Made by a program: the position numbers and the translations under genes. Positions 51,245-61,614 of a stretch of 64,000 nt of DNA are shown one piece after another (the stretch's first letter is position 1; every line of letters starts with the position of its first letter). Source of the stretch: Pseudo-nitzschia pungens (lineage: Eukaryota; Bacillariophyta; Bacillariophyceae; Bacillariales; Bacillariaceae); the NCBI GenBank assembly GCA_037355855.1, contig CM074759.1, positions 1,860,001 to 1,924,000 of the forward strand, written 5' to 3'. The notes beneath the pieces were generated by a model, which worked only from the letters and a program-made list of their open reading frames with translations, did not search any database and was not told where the DNA came from.

Positions 51245-52604
51245 TCAGGGAGTACAACGAGAATTCTTCTCTTCAGTATTGACTGTTAACTTACTCGTCT
51301 TACGATCACCGTCTGATTCCATATCTTCCGTCAGGAGAGTCTCGTCGCTACCAAGTACCGCCTCAAATTCTTCGTCATCAGCAGAAATAGGCGGTTTTGA
51401 TTTGTTCGCCGACCGCATAGGTGCTTGTTTGTAAATAAGTCCACCCGCAATGCAAACAAAAAGGTAGAAAGTACCTTGCCGAGAGGCGTGTTCATCCCAA
51501 ATCAAATTATTGCAAATGACAGTCAAACACTTGTTCATCACTGGAAAGTGGAAAGAGTTCCGCACGAACCCATTCGATTTCAAATCACAATTCAACCCAG
51601 TTCAAGTTAGATGATACGATAATTCGAGGGGAAAAAGTGGAAATAAAACTGATTCCCAAGTGCAGTTGGTACTGAAAGCAACATCATTACGAATACTCAC
51701 CACCAATCAATGTAAAACTCGTAGCCGATACGACGCTTCTACACCACCAACCACTGTATCCGATACCTGTTCCAACGAAACTCCCAACGAGAAGGAGGGA
51801 GACAGCGATGGTAGGGAGCTTTCCTTCTGATCTACCCCAGTAAAATTCCCAGAATTTGCTGTACTCATTGCCTAGGTTGGCAAACATGAGCATTGGGAGA
51901 AATGAAAGCATGTTCGTGTAAATCACAGGTCCACTCAGAGTTTGAAGGGGAACACTCTTGACAATTTTTTTTCCATAAGCCTGTAGCAGTACAAGTAATA
52001 CAACAAACGTTAGAAACGACAACACAGCATGCCCTCACCTCCTCTTCTAACAGACATGTTATCAATTCTGCAAAAAACATAAACAACTCACCATTTCCAA
52101 GGCAATGACTACCGTGTAAAGCGTTGGCCAGAAGTAAGCGCTCAAACCTTGGGTTTGAAACTGCTCGTCAAAGGAAGCATAGCCATAAGCGCCAACGACC
52201 AGGGTAGTGAGACCTGCCCACGAACGGGGGGAGGGCCATTCTCTTCCAAGGAAGAAAGCATCTAAAAAGGCCACAATCATTGGCGTCAAGGCTCTGAATA
52301 CAATTACCGTTTCGACGTTGGACACGTTCAAGGATCTCATGTTGCAGTAGACACCTACGCTGAAGAATAAGATATAGAGAAGGTATGGCTTGACATATTC
52401 CCATTTGATTTCATCCACTTGAATGATACCCGCTACTTTCGCACTGTAGACGATGATAATGCACGCTAGAAGCTGGAAGGCAACCACAAGTGATGGAAAT
52501 GGAAGATGATGCAACGTCAATTTGTTCAGAAGAACGAGTGACCCTGAACAAAATGAGTACGCAAGGACAGAGAAAACTACTTCTTGTTGAGGAGTTAGTT
52601 TCAT
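51245..52604 (-). CDS. Nucleotide-sugar transporter of the drug/metabolite superfamily (GDP-mannose-type)
   Basis: Three exons: 52604-52092, 51980-51701 and 51540-51245, giving 362 residues. Donors are GTGAGT twice; acceptors are CTACAG and TTCCAG. The ATG at 52604 is the first in frame. It carries about ten hydrophobic segments and moves a nucleotide sugar into the Golgi in exchange for the monophosphate. The pattern NVETVIVFRALTPM with YGKKIVKSVPLQTLSGPVIYTNM and VMNKCLTVICNNLIWDEHAS resembles plant GONST3/5-like and GDP-sugar transporters. The C-terminal ~60 residues are acidic and cytosolic (SADDEEFEAVLGSDE). The substrate is not certain; GDP-mannose or GDP-fucose are the best guesses. 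Confidence 0.87.
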
Positions 52605-52889
52605 CTTGTCGTGGAATTCTTTTCGGTGATAGATAGTGTTGTGTTCAACAAATCTTGTTTTTCGCAATTGTAATTACTTTTTTGTTGTATGACCCTCTTC
52701 GATACCGTATGTGGTGCTTGCGATAAAGATGTCCGAAAAAAATACGAAATACTTGTACCAGTTAACGTTACTCGTAAGGTTATCTTCGGTCTTACTCGAA
52801 ATGAGGGGAATTTTTATTTCTTGTCTGCGTTCCGTACCGTATTACTGTAATTGAACCTTACGTACTGTTTCTATCTACAGTAAGGCTTA
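52605..52889. other. Intergenic region upstream of the transporter gene
   Basis: Short spacer with GTAAGGTTATC and GTACCGTATTAC words; it should carry the transporter promoter. Confidence 0.5.
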
Positions 52890-52980
52890 CTACAAAGTTC
52901 CTATCAGCTGTCCCCCGGTTCTACATCCTCAACTACTACTTTCTACGGAAACCGGGGGACAGCTGATAGGAATTCCGTAG
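52890..52980. repeat. 91-bp MITE of the Tc1/mariner element family
   Basis: Termini CTACAAAGTTCCTATCAGC / GCTGATAGGAATTCCGTAG, flanked by TA at 52888-52889 and 52981-52982. Its interior is in the opposite orientation to the MITEs near ALG3. Confidence 0.85.
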
Positions 52981-53052
52981 TATTCTATCTCCGTTCCCCA
53001 TGTTTTTCATTGCATGGGGACACGTGCCTACGAAGATTCGAAGATACTACGT

Positions 53053-53430
53053 ACTACTAATTCTTAACAAGTGTCCCCCCCGGGGGTTTTACAATGCAAA
53101 CTCCAGAAGTTAATGGCCGCGCGCTGTTCCCCGGAAATTTTCTCTAGTACTCAATTTGAACGTAATTTAGTGTACGATCTAGTCTTCTTCTTTTTTGACA
53201 CCAACACACCTCTGCTTCTCATTTCGACCGGGACCATGGTGGTTGCCCAAATCCTGTTGCAACAGCTCCATTGAACCCATTTTTCTTGTCCAGAGCAACC
53301 CTTGTATCGAGAGTGTGTTTGAGCCTTTTTTTGCTGGAAAATTGATCGCGGAAAGTGATTTTTCGAACTGCTTCTGATTTTGTCGACAACGACGACGAGA
53401 ATCCGACAATCCGCCGATTCCACCATTTAT
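53053..53430 (+). repeat. Solo long terminal repeat of the Tc1/mariner element
   Basis: It starts with a degenerate terminus (CTACTAATTCTTAACAAGTG), then matches the left long terminal inverted repeat at 12672-13058: TACTCAATTTGAACGTAATT, GGGACCATGGTGGTTGCCC and GAACCCATTTTTCTTGTCCA. The match fades near GACAATCCGCCGATTCCACC, where a gene start would be. No transposase follows. Confidence 0.75.
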
Positions 53431-53693
53431 CAGATGTTGTATTACTGTGGTTCTACATGGAGCTATGTACGATGTTGAGTACTGGCATGAATCATGGGGA
53501 CTATGAAGATATTTCACCTCGATATTATGCTACTTACCGTCGGGGTATGGTCATTGTGTACGATTTGTACTATAACCAGATACCCAGCCCCTGCAGTTAG
53601 TTCACAAGGGAGCGAAGTTTAGTGGGAGCCTGGAACGCAGATACGACAAATGAAGTCGAAGGGAACACAGATAGGGTAAGGTTATTGAGTCAT

Positions 53694-54096
53694 TGAGTGA
53701 TTCCCGAAACTAATATGCACATGTAATATTACATTGTTTGTGACGTGGCACACATACATCTATGTGCTCACACACACAGAAATAAGAATCTATTAACCGA
53801 TTTTTCAGAATCTGGAGGAGACAGATTTGCCTCCTCCAGATTTCAAACACTAATTCATATTTTAACGGAATCTTGAAAACAATAATCGCGCGCTAAAAAT
53901 TGTCGATGCACGCGCAGTGAGGGAATAAAGAGAGCATTTTTTGTTTTTCGGAACAAGATTCCAAATTCTAAAATAGGCCTTCTGCATGCCTGTCTGTCAT
54001 CCATTTTCAATGGGTGTCCGTTGGGTGCGCCAAAAACAAGGAAGGCATATAATCTAGGATATGATATTACACATATTAGTTTCGGGAATCGCTCAT
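53694..54096. repeat. Non-autonomous inverted-repeat element (MITE)
   Basis: Termini TGAGTGATTCCCGAAACTA... and ...TTAGTTTCGGGAATCGCTCA are inverted copies. An inner hairpin TCTGGAGGAG / CTCCTCCAGA lies at about 53811-53841. No coding capacity. Boundaries are accurate to a few bases. Confidence 0.7.
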
Positions 54097-54210
54097 TCCT
54101 GAAAACGTATTACTGTACAACATAAATATAACGGTCGTGTCACACATAAAAAATACTTTTTCGGGAGAGGTGTTAAACCTTAGTCTCATTTAATGTAAAG
54201 TTTTTGGGAG

Positions 54211-54432
54211 ACTGTTGAGGACAAAATTGTTGAGAACACTTTTTGAGGACACGTTTTGAGGACACATTTTGAGGACAGTTTTGAGGACACTCTACGTACT
54301 CATACAGCCGTTAAAGTGGATATTCAACAAAAAACAGCCGTTAAAAATTACTACGTAGATCAATTTTGTTGCGCGCAAAACGCACATGAATATGGAAATT
54401 TTCTAAAAAAACTTTTTTCCATAATGTTCCAG
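54211..54432. repeat. Partial copy of the GTCCTCAA fold-back element
   Basis: Only the right half is present: TTGAGGAC units, then GCCGTTAAAGTGGATATTCA and the end TTTTTTCCATAATGTTCC, as at about 9955-10196. The left half is missing or lies beyond the match. Confidence 0.8.
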
Positions 54433-54719
54433 GAGAGCTTGGGCGTTACCTGACCGAAACATGTAGAGAAAGGGGGAGAAAGGGTAGCGTCGTACAGCAA
54501 TTCTAGGAGTTCTTTTGTTGCGTCTTCTTCTCTCTTCAGCAGATAGCTGTGGACGATTGTATTGAGGATACTGCTTTTGGCGGCAAAAGTAGTAGTAGTA
54601 GCAACAAAAGAGTAATTCTAAACACATGGTAGTGGTGTGGATGGCTGCTGTATTGGATTGTCGGGTCTATCAAACGATCAATCGGTAATTTATGTCTGTA
54701 ATAAAAAATACGTTTTCAG
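54433..54719. other. Unclassified insertion-like stretch in the left arm
   Basis: The right arm has no counterpart of this stretch, so it was probably inserted or carried in. It contains a GTAGTAGTAGTAGC run near 54590 and no recognisable gene. Confidence 0.4.
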
Positions 54720-54847
54720 ATTTTTTTTTTGGTCGGTACGCTACTAGGGTAAAAAACCAAAATGGGGATAAATTCGGTATGCAAATCTGGTAATGAAAAC
54801 AGATGATACTTCCCACTATATGCTCAATAATAGGGCAATATTGCGTG

Positions 54848-55126
54848 TGTTACACTCTAAAGTAGAAAATTGGGAGTAGTATAAAATTGTGACATATTGT
54901 TAACTCTTAAGAGAGTGTTTCGGTTTTCATGTAAACGTTTGACTGAACGTTTGAATACACACGAGCATGCCTTGCTACTATTTGAATACCGGCACACATG
55001 CATTGCTGGAGCGTCCGGCGTACAGTTTGAATATTTGTATTCAAACACCGGCACCGGTCAGCTCGTATGTGGGATTTGGTTAATTATTTAATCGTGATTC
55101 ATGCTTGCCTACTCTAGCATGTCACA
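54848..55126 (-). repeat. 3' LTR of the gypsy element
   Basis: 279 bp starting TGTTACAC and ending TGTCACA. It contains a perfect palindrome GTTTGAATA-TTTG-TATTCAAAC next to ACCGGCACCGGT. Confidence 0.88.
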
Positions 55127-55155
55127 TAGTGCCTCATGATTAGACGAAGCCTGCT

Positions 55156-58100
55156 TTAAGTTGACCAGTGAATCACCGGTGACTCCGACTCGTTCGATGG
55201 TTCCGACTCCGATTTGTTTGCCGGTTCTTTGTAAGGGATTAGCTTCCGAATGTTCACTGTTTCGACTATTGAGGGAGCTTTCTGCAATTTCACTGTACCA
55301 TTATCATTGACTTGGGTAATCCGGAAAGGTCCGGTTCTTCGAGGCTGCAGCTTGTCTGGGTCCAGCTCTTGCAGCCACACCTTGTCATTGCTCCGGAAGG
55401 TGTGCTCTATTCTCTTGGCGTTGTCCCGGAGCAGTGCCTTGTTAATTCCCTGTTGTCTGAGCTGCTGGAGTGCCAAAAGATTGGAGGTTAGCGGCAGATC
55501 TATCATCATGTCCCTGTTGAAGACCAGGGATCCTGGAGAGGCTTGTAGGGAGGTGCTGACTGCACATCGAGAGGCATGTATGCATGTTGCTAGGGCATTA
55601 TCCATGAGTTGAGTGGCTCTGGCGTTGACTTGTGGAGGATTAACATGCACTAGAACGCGTAGGATATCAGCCACTGTATGATGTACTCGCTCGCAGATGG
55701 CATTGGCTTGTGGATTCTTCACTGTAGTGGGGACTGATTGGACTCCATATTGCTTGAGAGTGAGTTGGAATTCAGCCCCTAGGAACTCACCACCATTGTC
55801 ATGGATGCATCTGTTTGGTCTAGGATATCTTGAGAGCCAGCAGTTCTTGAATTGATCAGAGACATGCTGAGAAGACTTGTCTCTGATCCGGATGATTTCA
55901 AGTAGGTTGGTAACTGGATCAATACAGGTGAGGGCCTTGAAGTTGTAGATCTTGTTTTGAGCTGTGATTTTCCATGGTCCGATAAGATCAACGTGGACTT
56001 CATCAAAGGGAGATACCGGGGCTTCTTTGGGAGGAAGCTTTCCATATTTGGCTTGCCTGCTCTTGTATTGGATGCAATCATCAGGGCAAATGTAGGACTT
56101 GCATAAGTTGGACAGGTTATCTGCATAGAATCGGGCGGCAATAGTCTTATATAGCCTGGTGGATCCACAATGACCCAACAGGAGATGATACCACTTGATG
56201 GTATCGTTCGTGAGAGAGCTTGGTATATAGATTCTCCAGTTATCTGGATTGGATTGGTTGGCATAGCAAAGGATGTTATTGCCTTGCAATTCTTGGTAGA
56301 AGAATGCCTTGGATTGAATCTTCAACTTGACAGTCGGGTCCTTTTGCTGATGGAGGTATATCTTGGTATAGTTAACTGGGCATTCCATGTCTTGGTTGTT
56401 TGGTAGATTGACTAGACACTCATTGTTCAGCAAACAGGAGTATAATTCCTGATCTGCGTCATTGCATAAGTGTTGGAATAGGTTCGGGAACTCTGCTAGA
56501 AACAGTTCTTCATCTTGTTTAGGGACTTCAAGTTTCAAAAAATCAATAAGAGTGCCCTTTTCAAGGGCTTTCTTCCCCTCCGTAGGTGGATCCATCTGGG
56601 GGAGCCTGGAGAAGGCGTCAGCAAGAACATTCTTCTTGCCTTCCACATAAGTGAGGTTGACACCAAATTCTTCAAGGAAGAGGCGCCAGCGGAGGACTCG
56701 TTGGACTGAAAGTGTTCGGAAGGTAAGGTTCTTATGGTCAGTGTATACATTGATAACACCACCAAGTAGCATCTTTCAGTACTCTTTGCAGCAGAGTACG
56801 ATGGCTAGGAGTTCTTTCTCCATAGTCGTGTAGTTCTTTTGGGCATCAGATAGTTTCTTGGACCAGTATGCAATAGGCTTGCCATCCTGTAGAATGGCAG
56901 CACCAAGCTGTAGGTCTGAGGCATCAGTGTACAGTTCAAAGGGCTTGTTGAGGTCTGGATAGGTGTTCAGCGCATCCGCTGCCACCATGGCTTTCATCTC
57001 TTGAAAGGCCTTGTCTTGAGCAGGTCCCCAAGTGAAGGCTGAAGGAGCTTTTCTTTGCTTGGCTTTGATTGTAGCTGCTTGAGGAATTTGCTTGGGGGTT
57101 CCAGTGATATCAAAGAGAGGAGCTAGGACATGAGACCTTCGGGGCCACATGTCCCTGTAGTATCCTACTGCGCCAAGGAAGGACTTGACTTGGGTTACAG
57201 TTCTGGGTCGATCCATATGGAGAATGGCTTCAATCTTCTTTCTCCAGGGCTTAACAGCTGTAGGTGTCATCCAGTAACCGAGGAAGTCGGTCTCTTGTAC
57301 AGCCCAATCACACTTGAGTGGGTTGCATTTGAGTCCATTTTGGTTGAGCCGGTCGAGGATCTTGTCGATAGTTTTCATATGGAGATCAAAGGATCCATCA
57401 GTCCAGATACCAATATCATCAATATAAACAGTGCAGTCAGTGTCTTGTAGAATATCTTCCATGAGTTGCTGGGCAACATCCGGGGAGACTTTGACTCCCA
57501 TTGGAAGTCTTTGGTATTCATAGCAACCATATGGTGTGACTATGGTACAGAGCTTCTTGCTTGCGTCGTCGAGTTCAAAGCAGTAGTATTGCATAGACAA
57601 GTCAATCTTGGTGAAGTGAGTGTACTTGCCTTGCTTGTTCATGATATCCTGTATCCTAGGAATTGGGTAAGGACGCCTCTCAAGGAGTTCATTGAGTTCT
57701 CTGAAGTCTGATACCCATCTAACTCTGTTGTCTTTCTTTGGTACTATAAAGGTTGGAAATGCCCATTCAGCCGGTCCAGTGCAACGCTTGAGGACTCCAT
57801 CATTACATAGATTCTGGAGCTCCCTTTTGAAGAGGTCTTCTCTTTTGTATGCAACTGGGTAAGGCTTCTTGTGTATAGGCTTGGATCCGGGCTTCAGTCT
57901 TAGAGAGATCTTCTTCTTGCATGCGCTGCTGCGCAGATAGACATGCATTATATCTCTCGCGTCTTCTGCATTGCAGTATAGCTTGATAAAGGCTTGGAAG
58001 GCTGCGGAGTATCCTTCCTTTGTGAGTGGATACACTCGTTGGTTGTTGGCGTGAGTTGCTCTTGACAAGGTCCTCCACTTTGTTTGCGCGTCGACACATA

Positions 58101-58341
58101 GGCATCGGCCAAAGTATCGAATGAGTGAAGCGTCCGGAATGGAGATGTCTTCTGCAGCGTTTAGAAAGGCTTCTTCAGTGTAGAGGAGTTCTTCTAGTCC
58201 CCCCTTGTCAGTGAATAGAGGAACCTTGACGCTATCCGAGTGGTCTTCGGAATCGTAAACCGATAGGGTTACGAGTTTAGGCTTTGAGCTGTCGAAGGAG
58301 CTCTTGTAGGTGACTGGTGGGTCTCTGTATATTCCTGCCAT
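55156..58341 (-). pseudogene. Gag-Pol frame of the gypsy element with one in-frame stop
   Basis: Reading starts at the ATG at 58341. About 170 residues of Gag-like sequence (MAGIYRDPPV...) run straight into RT at KPYPVAYKREDLFKREL; the rest of Gag and the protease are missing. RT core: FIVPKKDNRVRWVSDFR, FTKIDLSMQYY, YIDDIGIW (near 57415). RNase H: LYTDASDLQLGAAI and YWSKKLSDAQ. A TGA stop at 56776-56778 (CCKEY-stop-KMLLGG) splits the frame, which then goes on unchanged with VYTDHKNLTF. Integrase has HHCC (HLLLGHCG...CPDDC), HVDLIGPWK, HDNGGEFLG and the Glu in CERVHHTV. It ends at 55156. Without protease it is probably non-autonomous or dead. Confidence 0.88.
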
Positions 58342-58495
58342 GTTGGTAAGGTTGGTGAAGAGGGATTGCTTGTCAGGGACACAAGATGGTTCTCTTGTTG
58401 AGGATAAGAGATTTCGATGATTTTTGTTCGATCGATTGTTTTGTTCAGTACTGAATTCTACTGTTTCCTACGTTGAAGATAAACAGTAATTACTG

Positions 58496-58774
58496 TGTTA
58501 CACTCTAAAGTAGAAAATTGGGAGTAGTATAAAATTGTGACTAATCGTTAACTCTTAAGAGAGTGTTTCGGTTTTCATGTGAACGTTTGACTGAACGTTT
58601 GAATACACACGAGCGTGCCTTGCTACTATTTGAATACCGGCACACATGCATTGCTGGAGCGTCCGGCGTACAGTTTGAATATTTGTATTCAAACACCGGC
58701 ACCGGTCAGCTCGTATGTGGGATTTGGTTAATTATTTAATCGTGATTCATGCTTGCCTACTCTAGCATGTCACA
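58496..58774 (-). repeat. 5' LTR of the gypsy element
   Basis: 279 bp, close copy of 54848-55126 with a few substitutions (for example GTGACTAATCG versus GTGACATATTG). Confidence 0.88.
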
Positions 58775-59279
58775 GCAAGCACCGGGAGAAAAACACGCAT
58801 GGTAAGATAACATGCACGGTAACATGCACGGTAACAAATAATAATAGTACCTTAAGTAACAATTTCCAACTGTCAAGATGTTAATTAAAATGTTTACTTA
58901 AGTAACCGTTTCCAACTGGTTACCAGTAAATATCAATCACCGTATGAAATTTTCAATACACATTAGAACATTTAAGATGGAGATTCAATTTAACACGGTC
59001 GACCGGGTTAATAGTTCAAAATTTAACATGTAGATTCAAAAATCTTCTGTACCGGGCCGACCGGTTAACCTGTTACCACCCGGTTGAACCGGTTAAACCC
59101 CCCGGTACAACCTGGTCAACCCAGTACTAACCTTACCCCGTACAAATGGGTACAAACAGGTACTTGTTAAATTGAATCTCCATCTTAGTGTTCTAATGTG
59201 TATTGAAAATTTAATATGGTGATTGGTATTTACCATACCGTTGATAGTCTGAAATTGTTACTTAAGGTATTTTTTGTTA

Positions 59280-59512
59280 CCGTGCATGTTATTGTGCATG
59301 TTACCGTGCATGTTATCGTGCATGTTATCATGCATGTTATCGTGCATGTTATCGTGCATGTTATCGTGCATGTTATCGTGCATGTTATCGTGCATGTTAT
59401 CGTGCATGTTATCGTGCATGTTATCGTGCATGTTATCGTGCATGTTATCGTGCATGTTATCGTGCGTGTTATCGTGCATGTTATCGTGCATGTTATCGTG
59501 CATGTTACCGTT
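59280..59512. repeat. 12-bp minisatellite ATGTTATCGTGC
   Basis: About 18-19 tandem units, nearly all alike, in the right arm of the inverted-repeat element. The left arm has only about three units (58799-58833), so one arm expanded after the arms formed. The unit is four codons long, so frames stay open in several registers; these are not genes. Confidence 0.9.
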
Positions 59513-60079
59513 CATCTCCCGGTGCACGCAATATTGCCCTATTATCGAGCATATAGTGGGAAGTATCATCTGTTTTCATTACCAAATTTGTGTACCGAAT
59601 TTATCCCCATTTTGGTTTTTTACCCTATTAGCATACTGACCAAAAAATTTTGACTCAAAATACCCTATCTGCGTTCTCTTCGACTTCATTTGTCGTATCT
59701 GCGTTCCAAGCACCAAGTTTAGCGAGCGTATCGTGTCAGTAAAAGGTATGGTCAGCACGTTGAATTAAGTACTGGACCTACGTACCCTGACCCTTTACCG
59801 ACATACGAATCAGTTATTTGGAGCTCCATCTGAGCACTCACTCTTTGGAATTCAACCACTTTAAAAGCCTCTAGAACAACACATCATGCCCGGCACCTCC
59901 TATTCTGATACCTCTAATGTACCTCTAGAGTGGTAGCTAGTGTGCTCATGGTATATGCAACAGTGCTTGAACAGTATCCTCTGTAGTCTAACCAATTGCC
60001 AGCACTCCGTGCTGTACTGTTGTTGCTGCTCTCCTGTTTTGCTGACGAGCAAAATCTTTACAAGCATACAGGCTTAGTA

Positions 60080-61165
60080 CCCTGGTACCGTGCATGGGAT
60101 AAATTGTTATGAAACAGTAAAAGTGACAGAGGGTTCCCTTCCTATGGGTGTTACACGTTAAGGTAGAATTTTCGGAGTAGTATGAATATTGTGAATGTTT
60201 AGATACTTTACGAGATATTGTTACAAAAATTGGCAATGGAAACATATAAAATTGGAGGTCGCCAGCATAGCCACATTTTGGCATGCTCTGCCATAAATGT
60301 TGATTCATTGTCGGTTCCCACGATTAGGCATACATCCTATTCTGGGACTCGACCATAATAATTAGGACACATATTAAATGTATCCATTACCGAAGATTAT
60401 ATTCGATTCCCCAAGCGGGATTCGGTTAATTATTCATTCGTGATCGTAGCTACGCTACAGTGTCACAATGGGACCAAATATCTCTCCTCAGCAATGGTAA
60501 CCTCCTCAACAAAAGTTGCAACTTATTGGTAAAGAGGATGAACTTACTCTTTGCAACAACAGCTGTTGCAATTGGTGACATTAACTTATAGCTTTGGCCT
60601 CCATTACTACTAGTTACTAGTACTAGCCATTTTGTCACAAGTTCAAAAAAATTGGTTCAAGGAAGCATAGAAATTTGGTCCATTTCCTACAAGCAACCAT
60701 CAAACTAAGTGAAAAAATGCAAACAAGTTTCAATTTCAAATTTTTGTTTGACACATAGTAGTAATAAAAAATAATTTAGTAAGAAAGAGATGACTTTGTG
60801 TGTGAAATGCACCCCCATCATACTAATTTCAACTTAGGGTCACAGGCATGGCCAGTGTGATGCTGTCACTCAAAAAAACAGATTTTTCGCCTCTGCCCAT
60901 TATTTACGAGCTGACAAAGGGATGAATAAGCAGAGATTTTGAAATGTGAATACAGAGCATTCTAGAGAAGAGTGTTACTATTAGTAGTACTAGCTACAAG
61001 ATGATGATGACTCCTTTGTTACGTTGAGTAGGGAGGCTGTATGTGCAGTGTGCAGAGTTACTATTACCAAAGACACAAACACTGTCAGGGACCTACTAGT
61101 TCATCTCCAAAACGTTGGTTCATTACAATATCCCAGTTACTGGTATTCTCAATAGTAATAATATA
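60080..61165 (-). repeat. Dispersed repeat, right member of the inverted pair
   Basis: Reverse-complement copy of 48430-49175, interrupted by the solo LTR at 60149-60467. Outside the insertion the two copies are very similar with small indels. Confidence 0.75.
60149..60467 (-). repeat. Solo LTR (family B)
   Basis: 319 bp, TGTTACACG...TGTCACA, with a perfect 5-bp duplication ATGGG at 60144-60148 and 60468-60472. The orientation is assigned by the gypsy LTR at 54848, with which it shares TTACAC, GGTTAATTATT and the TGTCACA end; internal sequence differs. It is related to the solo LTR at 63075. Confidence 0.85.
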
Positions 61166-61523
61166 CTAAGTATCGTTTAGTTGCGGCGGCATATACCTAC
61201 TGTGCCACAGTTGATTTTCCCAACTTTTTTTTTAAGTCCTATCAGTCGAATCTCATTTTATTATTAATCAGACTAGTCTTATTTTACTTCTTTTCCCAAA
61301 TAAATTATGGTGCGCCAAAAATAATCTAACCGACATCGGAATTTGGCTTCTTTTCCCATGTTTCCACAATCTAAAATGTACCGAACACTTACGGAAAAGC
61401 ATACAAGGTGGTGTCAGGAACAACTGGTCCGATGACAATTCTATTGTTATTGGATCTTCAGAAATCTTGTCAAGAGAATAGTAAGACTGTTTGTTGAGTT
61501 TGTTGATCTACTAACAAGCCTTC

Positions 61524-61563
<40 letters not shown>

Positions 61564-61614
61564 CGGAACACAACAATCAACCTGAAAGAATCGATTGATA
61601 TCGACACGACAATC
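61166..61614. other. Upstream region of the piggyBac-type pseudogene
   Basis: No gene is supported. A 38-base T run (61526-61563) lies about 50 bases before the ATG at 61615. Confidence 0.5.
61526..61563. repeat. 38-base poly-T run
   Basis: Uninterrupted T tract; its length is likely uncertain in any assembly. Confidence 0.9.

Larger units (their letters stand above)
54848..58774 (-). mobile_element. Ty3/gypsy LTR retrotransposon, internally deleted
   Basis: A 3927-bp element with 279-bp LTRs at 54848-55126 and 58496-58774, which differ at a few positions. Flanks GCGTG (54843-54847) and GCAAG (58775-58779) are an imperfect 5-bp target duplication; the uninterrupted arm at the far end of the host element supports GCGTG as the original. 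The coding strand is minus. Gag is joined directly to reverse transcriptase without a protease. Confidence 0.88.
53631..59708. mobile_element. Inverted-repeat (fold-back) element carrying nested insertions
   Basis: Outer arms match as inverted repeats: 53631-53685 (GGAACGCAGATACGACAAAT and on) against 59655-59708. The left arm resumes at about 54720-54847 (GGGTAAAAAACCAAAATGGG) against 59530-59640, and at 58935-59000 against 59165-59225. The interruptions in the left arm are a MITE, a fold-back fragment, an unclassified stretch and a gypsy element. The centre near 59000-59165 holds ACCGGTTAACC-type palindromes. Apart from insertions, the element would be about 1.1 kb. Confidence 0.75.

Noticed and set aside
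52062..52667. Start of the sugar transporter at 52667
   Set aside because: The triplet there is TTG, not ATG; the first ATG in frame is 52604 and fits the family's short N-terminus.
59216..59653. Long frames on both strands encoding HVIV, CMLS or MHDN repeats
   Set aside because: They come from the 12-bp minisatellite, whose unit length keeps several frames open. No non-repeat coding sequence follows.
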